NCBI GenBank assembly: GCA_964518405.1
Contig: CAZFGB010000085.1
Span: 1 to 8,040, forward strand
DNA: 8,040 bases
Reading direction: 5' to 3'
Source of the DNA: VXNE01 sp964518405
GTDB lineage: Bacteria; Pseudomonadota; Gammaproteobacteria; Pseudomonadales; Azotimanducaceae
Every line of letters starts with the position of its first letter. The first letter of the stretch is position 1. Made by a program: the position numbers and the translations under genes. The notes beneath the pieces were generated by a model. That model worked only from the letters and a program-made list of their open reading frames with translations. It did not search any database and had not been told where the DNA came from. Below are positions 1-5,887 of this stretch, piece by piece.

Positions 1-798
1 GTATTCCTGCGGCGCCATCGCGTTCCAGGTCGTTCGCGGCTGACGCCGCATGAGCCGAATCCCGACGATGGACTTGATGCTCTTGAAACCGTACTTCCAG
101 GGCACCACGAGGCGCAGCGGCGCGCCGTTCTGGTTCGGCAGCACCTTGCCGTACATGCCGACGGCGAAGATGGCGAGCGGATGGTTGGCCTCATCCAGGC
201 GCAGCCCTTCGACATAGGGCCAGTCGATGCCGGAAAAGAAAGATCGCTGGCCGCGCATCTCCTCGGGACGGTGCAGGGTGGTGAACTCGACATACTTGGC
301 GCTGGCAGTCGGCTCGAACCGGTCAAGCAGCCGTTTCACCGGAAAGCCGATCCAGGGAATGACCATGGACCAGGCCTCGACGCAGCGAAGTCGATAGATG
401 CGCTCTTCCAGGTCGACGCCGGCGAGCAGATCCTCGATCGCGACCGTCCCCGGTTTCGCCACTTCGCCGGAGATTTCAACGCTCCAGGGATCGACGGTCA
501 TTTCCCCCGCGTACTTCGCCGGGTCACCCTTGTCCGTCCCGAACTCGTAAAAATTGTTATAGCTCGAAGCGTACTGGAACGGCGTAACCGCCTCGCTCGG
601 GTCCTGCCCGCCGAAGACCGGGCCGGCGACGAAGCTCTTGGCCTTCAGCCAGTCCTCCGACAGCGCCAGCGCGGGAAAACCCGCCAGCGCCAGCGAGGAG
701 GCGCCCAGCGCCATGAATTCCCGGCGAGAGCGATAGACCCGCTCGGGTGTGATCTCGGATGGTTTCGGGTCGCTCGATGACTTAATGCGAACGTGCAT
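1..798 (-). CDS. msrP: MsrP, periplasmic methionine sulfoxide reductase catalytic subunit (3' end cut by the window edge)
   Basis: Reading leftwards from an ATG at 796-798 gives 266 residues, open to base 1. MsrP (formerly YedY) is the molybdopterin subunit of MsrPQ, which reduces methionine sulfoxide in periplasmic proteins using electrons from the quinone pool passed on by the membrane haem protein MsrQ. The N-terminus has a twin-arginine signal, SRREFMALG (residues 24-32), followed by a hydrophobic Ala/Leu stretch, so folded export by Tat is expected. The family signature RLRCVEAWSMVIPWIGF is at 136-152, and Cys139 should be the molybdenum ligand. Later segments (MYGKVLPNQNGAPLRLVVPWKYGFKS; TTWN) also fit. 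About 50-60 C-terminal residues lie outside the window, judged by the E. coli length of about 334. GGAGG sits a few bases before the ATG and supports the start. It lies 20 bp after pssA, probably co-transcribed; msrQ is expected next to the left. Confidence 0.95.
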   Translation of the reverse strand, partial: MHVRIKSSSDPKPSEITPERVYRSRREFMALGASSLALAGFPALALSEDWLKAKSFVAGPVFGGQDPSEAVTPFQYASSYNNFYEFGTDKGDPAKYAGEMTVDPWSVEISGEVAKPGTVAIEDLLAGVDLEERIYRLRCVEAWSMVIPWIGFPVKRLLDRFEPTASAKYVEFTTLHRPEEMRGQRSFFSGIDWPYVEGLRLDEANHPLAIFAVGMYGKVLPNQNGAPLRLVVPWKYGFKSIKSIVGIRLMRRQPRTTWNAMAPQEY

Positions 799-818
799 GG
801 TTACCTCCGATCAAGCAG

Positions 819-1649
819 TCAACCTTCTTCTCCGGCCTTCTCTCCTTTCCCCGCCTTGCCTCTCTCGCGCAAACGCGTCCAGAGATAGCGGCCCGGGCCC
901 GAAAGGGCATAGACAGTGAATGCCAGCAACAACAGTTTCGGCGGGTCGGCCAACACGACGGCGAAACCGAGGGTGACGCCCACCAGCGTGAAGAACCCGA
1001 CGCGTCCCCTGAAGTTGATCACCTTCGGCGAGAAGTACTTGAAGTTGGACACCATCAAAAGGCCCGCCGCCGCCGTGATCACCCCCAGGCCGATCGCGGC
1101 GAGAAGGCCCGGCGCCTCGCCCGCCAGCGCTTCGCTCGACACCCAGACCGCGCCGGCCACGACCGCCGCCGCCGCCGGACTCGGCAACCCGGTGAACGTC
1201 CGATGGTCGGTTTCCTGGGTATTGAAGCGGGCCAGCCGCAGCGCCGCGCACGCCATGTACACGAAGGTGACCACCCACCCGACCTGGTCCAGACTCGACA
1301 GCGCCCAGGAGAAAGCGACCAGCGCCGGCGCCACGCCGAAGGCCACCATGTCCGAGAGGCTGTCGAACTCGGCGCCAAAATCGCTCTCGGAGCGGGTCAG
1401 GCGGGCAACCCGGCCGTCGGCGGCGTCCAACAGCATGGCGATGTACACGGCGAGGCCGGCGGCGACGAAACGCCCGTTCATGCCGGCAACGATCGCGTAA
1501 AAGCCCGAGAAAAGCGCTCCGGTGGTGATCAGGTTGGGAAGCAGCGCGACGCCGCGCCGGTATCCCGGATGCCTGCCCAGCAGGCCGTCGTCGGAGTCGG
1601 ACGATGTCCTGACCGGCCGCAGTCTGGTTTTCTTCTCGTCTTCCGCCAT
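819..1649 (-). CDS. pssA: CDP-diacylglycerol--serine O-phosphatidyltransferase (phosphatidylserine synthase)
   Basis: The 276-residue integral membrane enzyme exchanges CMP of CDP-diacylglycerol for L-serine, making phosphatidylserine, the precursor of phosphatidylethanolamine. It carries the complete CDP-alcohol phosphatidyltransferase signature, D-x2-DG-x2-AR-x8-G-x3-D-x3-D, at residues 75-100 (DAADGRVAR, then G92, D96 and D100); these aspartates bind the two metal ions. Several hydrophobic helices surround it, roughly at 36-57, 60-76, 102-118, 124-140, 158-172, 181-201, 218-234 and 237-250. RLARFNTQ at 138-145 is typical of the type II bacterial PssA. The N-terminal 30 residues and the C-terminal tail (KAGKGEKAGEEG) are charged and cytosolic. 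The ATG at 1649 has only a weak ribosome-binding site, but no better start exists before the first helix. The neighbours ilvC and msrP match the order I recall from Pseudomonas. Here a 354-bp spacer separates it from ilvC, so it may have its own promoter. Confidence 0.96.
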   Translation of the reverse strand: MAEDEKKTRLRPVRTSSDSDDGLLGRHPGYRRGVALLPNLITTGALFSGFYAIVAGMNGRFVAAGLAVYIAMLLDAADGRVARLTRSESDFGAEFDSLSDMVAFGVAPALVAFSWALSSLDQVGWVVTFVYMACAALRLARFNTQETDHRTFTGLPSPAAAAVVAGAVWVSSEALAGEAPGLLAAIGLGVITAAAGLLMVSNFKYFSPKVINFRGRVGFFTLVGVTLGFAVVLADPPKLLLLAFTVYALSGPGRYLWTRLRERGKAGKGEKAGEEG

Positions 1650-1755
1650 GCCTACAGACTATTGATACGGCCCGGCAACTTCCACGCATATTGGACGCGG
1701 CGGAAACGGGCAAGCGCGCGCCTTGGAACGGCACGTAGAGTACCGATCAAGGCGC

Positions 1756-1796
1756 GGGCGCCGGGACGGGTGGGATGGGTGGAGCAGAGGGCGGGG
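1756..1796 (+). other. Run of G-tracts, candidate G-quadruplex
   Basis: Seven tracts of three or four G fall within 41 bases of the plus strand: 1756-1758, 1763-1765, 1768-1770, 1772-1774, 1777-1779, 1789-1791 and 1793-1796. The core 1763-1779 (GGGACGGGTGGGATGGG) has loops of only 2, 1 and 2 bases, fitting the usual pattern for a stable intramolecular G-quadruplex. It lies about 107-147 bp before the pssA start and on the strand that would be the template for pssA. Whether it folds or has a role is inference; a high-GC genome produces such runs by chance. Confidence 0.35.
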
Positions 1797-1915
1797 TGAA
1801 ACACGGCGCACGGCTTCGCCTCCGACGGGTTTCATGGCGCTAGTGTTCCGTCAAGTCTAAAGATGCGAGTGTAGCTGCGAGGGACTTTTGGTTCCTGGCG
1901 AGGCGCGACGACGCC

Positions 1916-1933
1916 GTGTGGCAGGCACCACAC
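1916..1933. repeat. Central hairpin of the foldback element
   Basis: GTGTGG and CCACAC form a perfect 6-bp stem around a 6-base loop. The hairpin sits at the exact centre of the 168-bp palindrome, as expected for the tip of a foldback structure. A ribosome-binding-site-like AAGGAGG follows directly at 1934-1940. Confidence 0.6.
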
Positions 1934-1947
1934 AAGGAGGAGCAACA

Positions 1948-2007
1948 ATGTCCAGGGGGCAAAAAGACCCGCAGATACCCGCAGATTTGGGCTTGACGGA
2001 GCACTAG
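1948..2007 (+). other. Possible 19-codon reading frame inside the foldback element
   Basis: AAGGAGG at 1934-1940 is a near-perfect ribosome-binding site, seven bases before an ATG at 1948-1950. The frame reads MSRGQKDPQIPADLGLTEH and stops with TAG at 2005-2007, exactly the last base of the element. It runs opposite to ilvC and overlaps only the ilvC stop codon plus one base. Because of the inverted repeat, the other arm read outward also ends in DLTEH and a stop. I do not recognise the peptide. It could be the truncated start of a lost transposase, a real micropeptide, or chance. There is no evidence that it is translated beyond the ribosome-binding site. Confidence 0.25.
1967..1986 (+). repeat. 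Two perfect tandem copies of a 10-bp unit
   Basis: ACCCGCAGAT occurs twice in a row (1967-1976 and 1977-1986) just inside the right terminal repeat of the foldback element. The left arm has a looser counterpart, TGCGAG at 1864-1869 and again at 1876-1881. Repeated subterminal motifs of this kind are often transposase-binding sites, but that role here is inference. Confidence 0.6.
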
Positions 2008-3023
2008 TTCTTGGCGCGGTCCACCAGCTTGTTGGCCTGTATCCACGGCATCATTGCGCGCAGCCGCTCGCCGACGCGCTCGATCTCGTGGTCCTGGCTC
2101 ATGCGCCGCATGGCCTTGATGGTCGGCGCCCCCGCCTGGTTCTCGCTCACGAACTCGCGCGCGAAACGTCCCGACTGGATCTCCTCGAGGATGCGTTTCA
2201 TCTCCCGCTTGGTGTCCTCGGTGACAATGCGGGAACCCCGGGTCAGTCCGCCGTATTCCGCAGTGTTCGATACGGTGTACCACATGTTGCCGACGCCGCC
2301 CTCGTAGAAGAAGTCGACGATCAGCTTGAGTTCGTGCAGGCACTCGAAGTAAGCCATTTCCGGCGCGTAGCCCGCTTCGACCAGGGTCTCGAACCCGGCC
2401 GTCACCAGCGCGGCGGCGCCGCCGCAGAGCACCGCCTGTTCGCCGAAGAGGTCGGTCTCGGTCTCCTCCCGAAAACTGGTCTCGATGATGGCGGCCCTGC
2501 CGGCGCCGATGGCGCAGGCATAGGACAGGGCGATTTCCTTGGCCTGCCCGCTCGGATCGCGGCCGATCGCAATCAGCGAAGGCACGCCCCCGCCTTCGGT
2601 GTAGGTGGAGCGCACCGTATGCCCCGGCCCTTTCGGCGCGATCATGACGACATCGAGGTCCTCGCGCGGTTCGATCAGGCCGAAGTGCATGTTGAAACCA
2701 TGCGCGAAGGCGATGGCCGCTCCGGTCTTGATGTTCGGAGCGATCTCGTCGGCGTAGATGCGTTGCTGGTGCTCGTCCGGCGTCAGGATCATCACGAGAT
2801 CGGCGTCCACCACCGCCTCCGCCGCGGGCGCCACCGCGAACCCGGCGGCCTCCGCCTTGGACCACGACCCCCCGCCCGGACGCAGGCCGACCCCGATGTT
2901 GGACACGCCGGAGTCGCGCAGGTTGTTGGCGTGCGCGTGACCTTGGGAGCCGTAGCCCACGACCGTCACCCGCATGTTCTGGATGATCGACAGGTCGGCG
3001 TCCTTGTCGTAATAGACCCGCAT
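2004..3023 (-). CDS. ilvC: Ketol-acid reductoisomerase, class I
   Basis: The 339-residue product is full length for the short (class I) form. It isomerises acetolactate or acetohydroxybutyrate and reduces it to the dihydroxy acid, the second common step of valine, leucine and isoleucine synthesis; cytosolic, Mg2+- and usually NADPH-dependent. The Rossmann motif GYGSQGHAHANNL is at 23-35. Active-site residues are visible: H108 in AHGFNMHFG, K131 in KGPGH, the metal ligands D191 and E195 (DLFGEQ), E227 and E231 (ECLHEL), and S252. The cofactor-specificity loop RPGGGSWSKA (48-57) differs from the common RSGSATVAKA form, so I would not state NADPH or NADH from sequence alone. The ATG at 3023 has a G-rich ribosome-binding site (AAGGGGGA) and starts 13 bp after ilvH. 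The C-terminus, NKLVDRAKN, is normal. The stop codon TAG lies in the CTAG at the right end of the foldback element, which therefore inserted without damaging the protein. Confidence 0.98.
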   Translation of the reverse strand: MRVYYDKDADLSIIQNMRVTVVGYGSQGHAHANNLRDSGVSNIGVGLRPGGGSWSKAEAAGFAVAPAAEAVVDADLVMILTPDEHQQRIYADEIAPNIKTGAAIAFAHGFNMHFGLIEPREDLDVVMIAPKGPGHTVRSTYTEGGGVPSLIAIGRDPSGQAKEIALSYACAIGAGRAAIIETSFREETETDLFGEQAVLCGGAAALVTAGFETLVEAGYAPEMAYFECLHELKLIVDFFYEGGVGNMWYTVSNTAEYGGLTRGSRIVTEDTKREMKRILEEIQSGRFAREFVSENQAGAPTIKAMRRMSQDHEIERVGERLRAMMPWIQANKLVDRAKN

Positions 3024-3036
3024 TTCTGTCCCCCTT

Positions 3037-3531
3037 CTAGCGAAGAATCTTGTCGCCCCGACCGATGCCGGAGACGCCGGACCGCACGGCTTCGATCACC
3101 GTCGACGTGCCGACGGCCCGAAGAAATGCATCGAGCTTTTCGCTCGGGCCGACGAGTTGAACGGTGTACGCGTTTTCGGTGACATCGATGATCTGCCCCC
3201 GAAATATGTCCGCCGTGCGCTTGACCTCCGCCCGCTGCAGGCCCTCGGCGCGCACCTTCGCCATCATGATCTCGCGCTCGAGGTGATCGCCCTCGGTCAG
3301 GTCAACCACCTTGAACACTTCGATCAGCTTGTTCAACTGCTTGGTGATCTGCTCGATCATATCCTCATCACCCGCGGTCGTCAGCGTCAGGCGCGATAGC
3401 GTCGCGTCCTCCGTCGGCGCGACGGTCAGGCTCTCGATATTGTAGTTGCGCTGCGCGAACAGCCCGACGATCCGCGACAGCGCGCCCGCTTCGTTCTCCA
3501 GCAGGACGGCGATGATCCGGCGGGAACTCAT
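3037..3531 (-). CDS. ilvH: Acetolactate synthase small (regulatory) subunit
   Basis: The 164-residue product closely matches the length and sequence of E. coli IlvH. It binds the large subunit, raises its activity and confers feedback inhibition by valine. An N-terminal ACT domain covers about residues 4-78 (IIAVLLENEAGALSRIVGLF, QRNYNIESLTVAPT). N13 and G16 correspond to E. coli N11 and G14, the valine-binding positions, so valine sensitivity is likely retained. The C-terminal domain follows at about 80-160 (EREIMMAKV, EVKRTADIFRGQIIDVT, VARSGV-like EAVRSGVSG, RGDKILR). Its ATG overlaps the stop of the large subunit by four bases (ATGA, 3528-3531), a sign of translational coupling that keeps the two subunits in balance. 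Confidence 0.98.
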   Translation of the reverse strand: MSSRRIIAVLLENEAGALSRIVGLFAQRNYNIESLTVAPTEDATLSRLTLTTAGDEDMIEQITKQLNKLIEVFKVVDLTEGDHLEREIMMAKVRAEGLQRAEVKRTADIFRGQIIDVTENAYTVQLVGPSEKLDAFLRAVGTSTVIEAVRSGVSGIGRGDKILR

Positions 3532-5282
3532 GCCGGCGCCGGCTGGCGCTCGAGCACCATGTCGCTCATGTCTCCGCCCTTGATCGCCATCGGATAGACG
3601 TGCTCTTCCGGATCGATGCAGGCATCGACAAACACCAGCCTGTCAGCGTACTCCGGGCTGAACGCGCGAGACATCACCTCGTCGAGTTCCGTCAGGCTGC
3701 GCGCGCGGAAACCCGCGTGGCCGAACGACGCCGCCAACTCGACAAAGTCCGGCAGCGCGTCGCTATAGGTGCTGTGCGAGAGGCGCCCGCCGTACTGCAT
3801 GTCCTGCCACTGCTTGACCATCCCCAACGCCTCGTTGTTGAGGTTGATGATCTTGATCGGCAGCGCGTACTGCATGCAGGTGGAAAGTTCCTGCATGTTC
3901 ATCATGAAACTGCCTTCGCCGGTGATGCACACCACGGTCGCAGCGGGGAAAGCGCACTGCACGCCCATGGCGGCCGGCAAACCGAAGCCCATGGTGCCAA
4001 GCCCGCCGGAGTTGATCCAGCGGCGCGGCTGGTCGAACTTGTAATACTGCGCGGCGAACATCTGGTGCTGGCCGACATCGCTCGTCACGTAGGCGTCACC
4101 CGATGTGGCCCGATACACGGCCTGCACGACCTGCTGCGGCAGCAGGGGCGAGTCGCCGCGGTGGCGCTGGTCGTGGTCGAGCCCGTGCTTCGCGCGCCAT
4201 TGACGAATCCGCTTCCACCAGCCGGCGAGTGCCGCCTGGTCGATGGCGTCGGGGGTGCGCTCGAGCTTGGCGTCGATCACCCTGTTCATTTCACGCAACA
4301 CCGCGTCCGCGGGTCCGACGATGGGTATGTCGGCGCGAATGATCTTCGAAATGGAAGCGGGGTCGATGTCCAGATGCACGATCGTGGCGTCCGGACAGAA
4401 CTTCGCCGGATCGTTGGTCACGCGATCATCGAAGCGGGCGCCCACGGCAAAGATCATGTCGGCATGGTGCATGGCCATATTGGCCTCGAACGTGCCGTGC
4501 ATGCCGAGCATGCCGAGGAAGCGGTCATCGGTCCCCGGAAATCCGCCAAGACCCATCAACGTGTTGGTGACCGGGTAATCGAGCTTGTCGATCAGCGCCC
4601 GGAACGTTTCGGTGGCATTGCCCTGGACCACGCCGCCGCCGGTGTAGATCACCGGGCGCCTGGCCTCGAGCAGCGCCCGCACGGCCTTGCGAACCTGCCC
4701 GGCGTGACCGCGCGCCGTCGGATTGTAGGATCGCAGCGAAACCTCGCCTGGATAGCGGTACTCGAACGTCACGTTCGGATCCGTGGAGTCCTTCGGGATG
4801 TCGATGACCACCGGACCGGGCCGTCCGGTGGAAGCGATGTAGAACGCCTTCTTCACCGCCTCCGGAATCTGCGACGCCTCGCGTATGAGAAAGCTGTGTT
4901 TCACCACCGGACGGGAGATGCCGACCATGTCGGTTTCCTGGAACGCGTCGGTGCCGATCTGGTTGTTCGGCACCTGGCCGGAGATCACGATGATCGGCGT
5001 CGAGTCCATGTGCGCCGTGGCTATTCCCGTGATGGCGTTCGTCGCTCCGGGACCGGACGTGACAAGGACGACCCCGGGCCGTCCCGTGGCCCGGGCGTAT
5101 CCGTCCGCCATGTGCGTCGCCGCCTGCTCGTGGCGCACGAGGATGTGCTCCAGCTTCTGCTGCTTGAACAGGGCGTCGTAGATGTGCAGGGATGCCCCGC
5201 CCGGGTAGCCGAAAAGGTACTCAACCCCTTCGTCCTGCAAGGCGCGAACGAGCATGTCGGCACCGGACAGCATCTCCGCCAT
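3528..5282 (-). CDS. ilvI: Acetolactate synthase large (catalytic) subunit, biosynthetic type
   Basis: This thiamine-diphosphate enzyme condenses two pyruvates to acetolactate, or pyruvate with 2-oxobutyrate to acetohydroxybutyrate, the first common step of branched-chain amino acid synthesis. Many annotations call it ilvB; the pairing with an IlvH-type subunit favours ilvI. The protein starts MAEMLSGADMLVRAL. The FGYPGGASLHIYDAL segment, then HEQAATHMADGYARATG with the catalytic Glu, lie in the N-terminal pyrimidine domain. The FAD-binding middle domain includes GMHGTFEANMAMHHADM and VGARFDDRVT. The diphosphate-binding motif is GEG-x4-N (residues 455-462), with Glu in place of the usual Asp; I recall the same substitution in Pseudomonas homologues. 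ALGMVKQWQ follows. A TTG at 5294 would add four residues (LDVP, read as Met first). I prefer the ATG at 5282 because homologues begin near MEMLSGAEM, though neither start has a good ribosome-binding site. First gene of the ilv operon. Confidence 0.97.
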   Translation of the reverse strand: MAEMLSGADMLVRALQDEGVEYLFGYPGGASLHIYDALFKQQKLEHILVRHEQAATHMADGYARATGRPGVVLVTSGPGATNAITGIATAHMDSTPIIVISGQVPNNQIGTDAFQETDMVGISRPVVKHSFLIREASQIPEAVKKAFYIASTGRPGPVVIDIPKDSTDPNVTFEYRYPGEVSLRSYNPTARGHAGQVRKAVRALLEARRPVIYTGGGVVQGNATETFRALIDKLDYPVTNTLMGLGGFPGTDDRFLGMLGMHGTFEANMAMHHADMIFAVGARFDDRVTNDPAKFCPDATIVHLDIDPASISKIIRADIPIVGPADAVLREMNRVIDAKLERTPDAIDQAALAGWWKRIRQWRAKHGLDHDQRHRGDSPLLPQQVVQAVYRATSGDAYVTSDVGQHQMFAAQYYKFDQPRRWINSGGLGTMGFGLPAAMGVQCAFPAATVVCITGEGSFMMNMQELSTCMQYALPIKIINLNNEALGMVKQWQDMQYGGRLSHSTYSDALPDFVELAASFGHAGFRARSLTELDEVMSRAFSPEYADRLVFVDACIDPEEHVYPMAIKGGDMSDMVLERQPAPA

Positions 5283-5316
5283 GGGGACATCCAACGAGAA
5301 TGGATAAAGGCCGGTG

Positions 5317-5344
5317 ATTCTACGGTTGACCCGTTACATGTCAA
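5317..5344 (-). promoter_or_regulatory. Sigma70-type promoter of the ilvIHC operon
   Basis: On the minus strand TTGACA (5339-5344, perfect -35) is followed by a 16-base spacer and TAGAAT (5317-5322, five of six matches to the -10 consensus). Transcription should begin near 5310, about 28 bases before the preferred ATG and 16 before the alternative TTG. The leader is therefore too short to hold a leader peptide and attenuator. The -35 box is also one arm of an inverted repeat, TTGAC-N9-GTCAA (5340-5344 and 5326-5330), which could be an operator. Confidence 0.75.
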
Positions 5345-5397
5345 ACGAAATCAAGGACCTCGCGCATCCAAGCGATCCCGTTTACGTGCCGCTCGCG

Positions 5398-5787
5398 TTA
5401 CGCCGAACCCGTACCCAACGCGGGCTCGGACCTCGTAAATCCCTCAAATAGGCCTTCGACGCGAGCCATCCGCTCACGCAACTCGCTGACCTGGTTCCGA
5501 ACCTCGCCCACATCCGCCCGCAAACCGACAATCTCTGCCCGCAAGCTGCTGACTTCAGCAGACAGTCTTCCATCGACGTCGGCGATCTCGTGCCGAACTT
5601 CCCCGATCTCGTGCCTGAGTTCCCCCATCTCATGTCTGAGTTCCCCCATCCCTTGCCTGAGTTCCCCCATCTCGCGCCGGAGCGCCCGTACGCCTGGCAC
5701 TACGACCGCAGCCACGGCAATGGCGGCGACAATGATGGCGATGAGTTCCTGGCTCAGACCTTCCACGCGTTTTTCCAGAGTAGGCAA
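5398..5787 (-). CDS. Unrecognised membrane-anchored coiled-coil protein
   Basis: I do not recognise a named family. From a TTG at 5787 the product is 129 residues, MPTLEKRVEGLSQEL first; a GTG at 5766 would give 122. The open frame runs on to 6108 but the extra part overlaps rluD and looks non-coding. Residues 15-33 (LIAIIVAAIAVAAVVVPGV) form one membrane helix. From L36 to about F117 the rest is a parallel-looking coiled coil: hydrophobic residues keep 3-4 spacing (36, 40, 43, 47, 50, 54, 57, 61, 64, 68, 71, 75), with a stutter at 71-75-79, then regular again to 114. Residues 37-68 are near-identical heptads of the type MGELRHE, encoded by a 21-bp tandem repeat. The orientation suggests a short N-terminal part, one anchor and a long rod. 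No good ribosome-binding site or promoter is visible, so it may be read through from rluD 100 bp upstream. A structural or scaffolding role is a guess. Confidence 0.7.
   Translation of the reverse strand: MPTLEKRVEGLSQELIAIIVAAIAVAAVVVPGVRALRREMGELRQGMGELRHEMGELRHEIGEVRHEIADVDGRLSAEVSSLRAEIVGLRADVGEVRNQVSELRERMARVEGLFEGFTRSEPALGTGSA
5584..5688. repeat. 21-bp tandem repeat, about five units, inside the coiled-coil gene
   Basis: Units start at 5584, 5605, 5626, 5647 and 5668. The first four share the core GAGTTCCCC/GAACTTCCCC ending and an ATCTCRTGYC or ATCCCTTGCC start; the fifth is degraded (CATCTCGCGCCGGAGCGCCC). Each unit encodes exactly one coiled-coil heptad on the minus strand, so unit gain or loss would change the rod length by one heptad without breaking the frame. 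Confidence 0.85.
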
Positions 5788-5887
5788 CGCGACTGTAGCA
5801 CAGGCGATTCGGAACAGATGTAGGTCAAATTCGGGAATTCGATGTGGAAAAATGACCCAGTTCTCCCGAGCTATCGTCCATGCAACG

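Larger units (their letters stand above)
1650..2003. other. ilvC-pssA spacer (354 bp)
   Basis: No convincing protein gene lies here. The right half (1840-2007) is a foldback element described separately. The left half (1650-1839) is GC-rich, with a run of G-tracts at 1756-1796 on the plus strand. For pssA, a weak promoter candidate on the minus strand is TTGCCC, 17 bases, then TATGCG; it matches only 4/6 and 3/6 of the consensus, so I do not annotate it. I see no stem followed by a T-run that would be a clear intrinsic terminator for the ilv operon. Confidence 0.6.
1840..2007. mobile_element. 168-bp foldback (MITE-like) element abutting the ilvC stop codon
   Basis: The two ends are inverted copies: 1840-1861 against the complement of 1986-2007 match at 19 of 22 positions (CTAGTGYTCCGTCAAG, then three variable/matching bases and AAA). 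The three differences are all T/C. Looser similarity continues inward for about 35 more bases on each arm (TGCGRG motifs, a CTTTT run, then CCTGG). The centre, near 1924, coincides with a small hairpin at 1916-1933, so the whole segment is one imperfect palindrome. The outermost CTAG at both ends may be a 4-bp target duplication (YTAR-type targets are known for IS5 and IS701 relatives) or part of the repeat; a TA duplication is also possible. It is too short to encode a transposase, hence a non-autonomous element if mobile. The right CTAG supplies the TAG that ends ilvC. Confidence 0.7.

Noticed and set aside
811..1734. A 307-codon minus-strand frame overlapping pssA in another frame
   Set aside because: Arg- and Gly-rich shadow; the pssA frame has the complete catalytic signature and membrane helices.
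1659..1835. A 58-codon minus-strand frame starting MKPVGGEAVRR and ending nine bases before pssA
   Set aside because: Pro/Arg/Ser-rich translation of GC-rich spacer, with no ribosome-binding site at its ATG. A leader peptide coupled to pssA is conceivable but nothing supports it; conservation of the frame in relatives would be needed.
1840..2865. A 341-codon minus-strand frame through ilvC into the foldback element
   Set aside because: Out-of-frame shadow of ilvC; its end in the element is simply the lack of stops in the palindrome.
2088..3182. A 364-codon plus-strand open frame across ilvC
   Set aside because: Antisense shadow of ilvC and the end of ilvH with shadow-type composition and no motif.
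3600..5438. A 612-codon plus-strand open frame across the acetolactate synthase gene
   Set aside because: It mirrors ilvI on the opposite strand in a high-GC genome. It is rich in Arg, His, Val and Gly with no recognisable domain, while the minus strand encodes a full conserved enzyme.
5823..5828. TTGACC on the minus strand as a -35 box for the coiled-coil gene
   Set aside because: No -10-like hexamer lies 16-18 bases downstream; the nearest, TACAGT (5792-5797), is 25 bases away.
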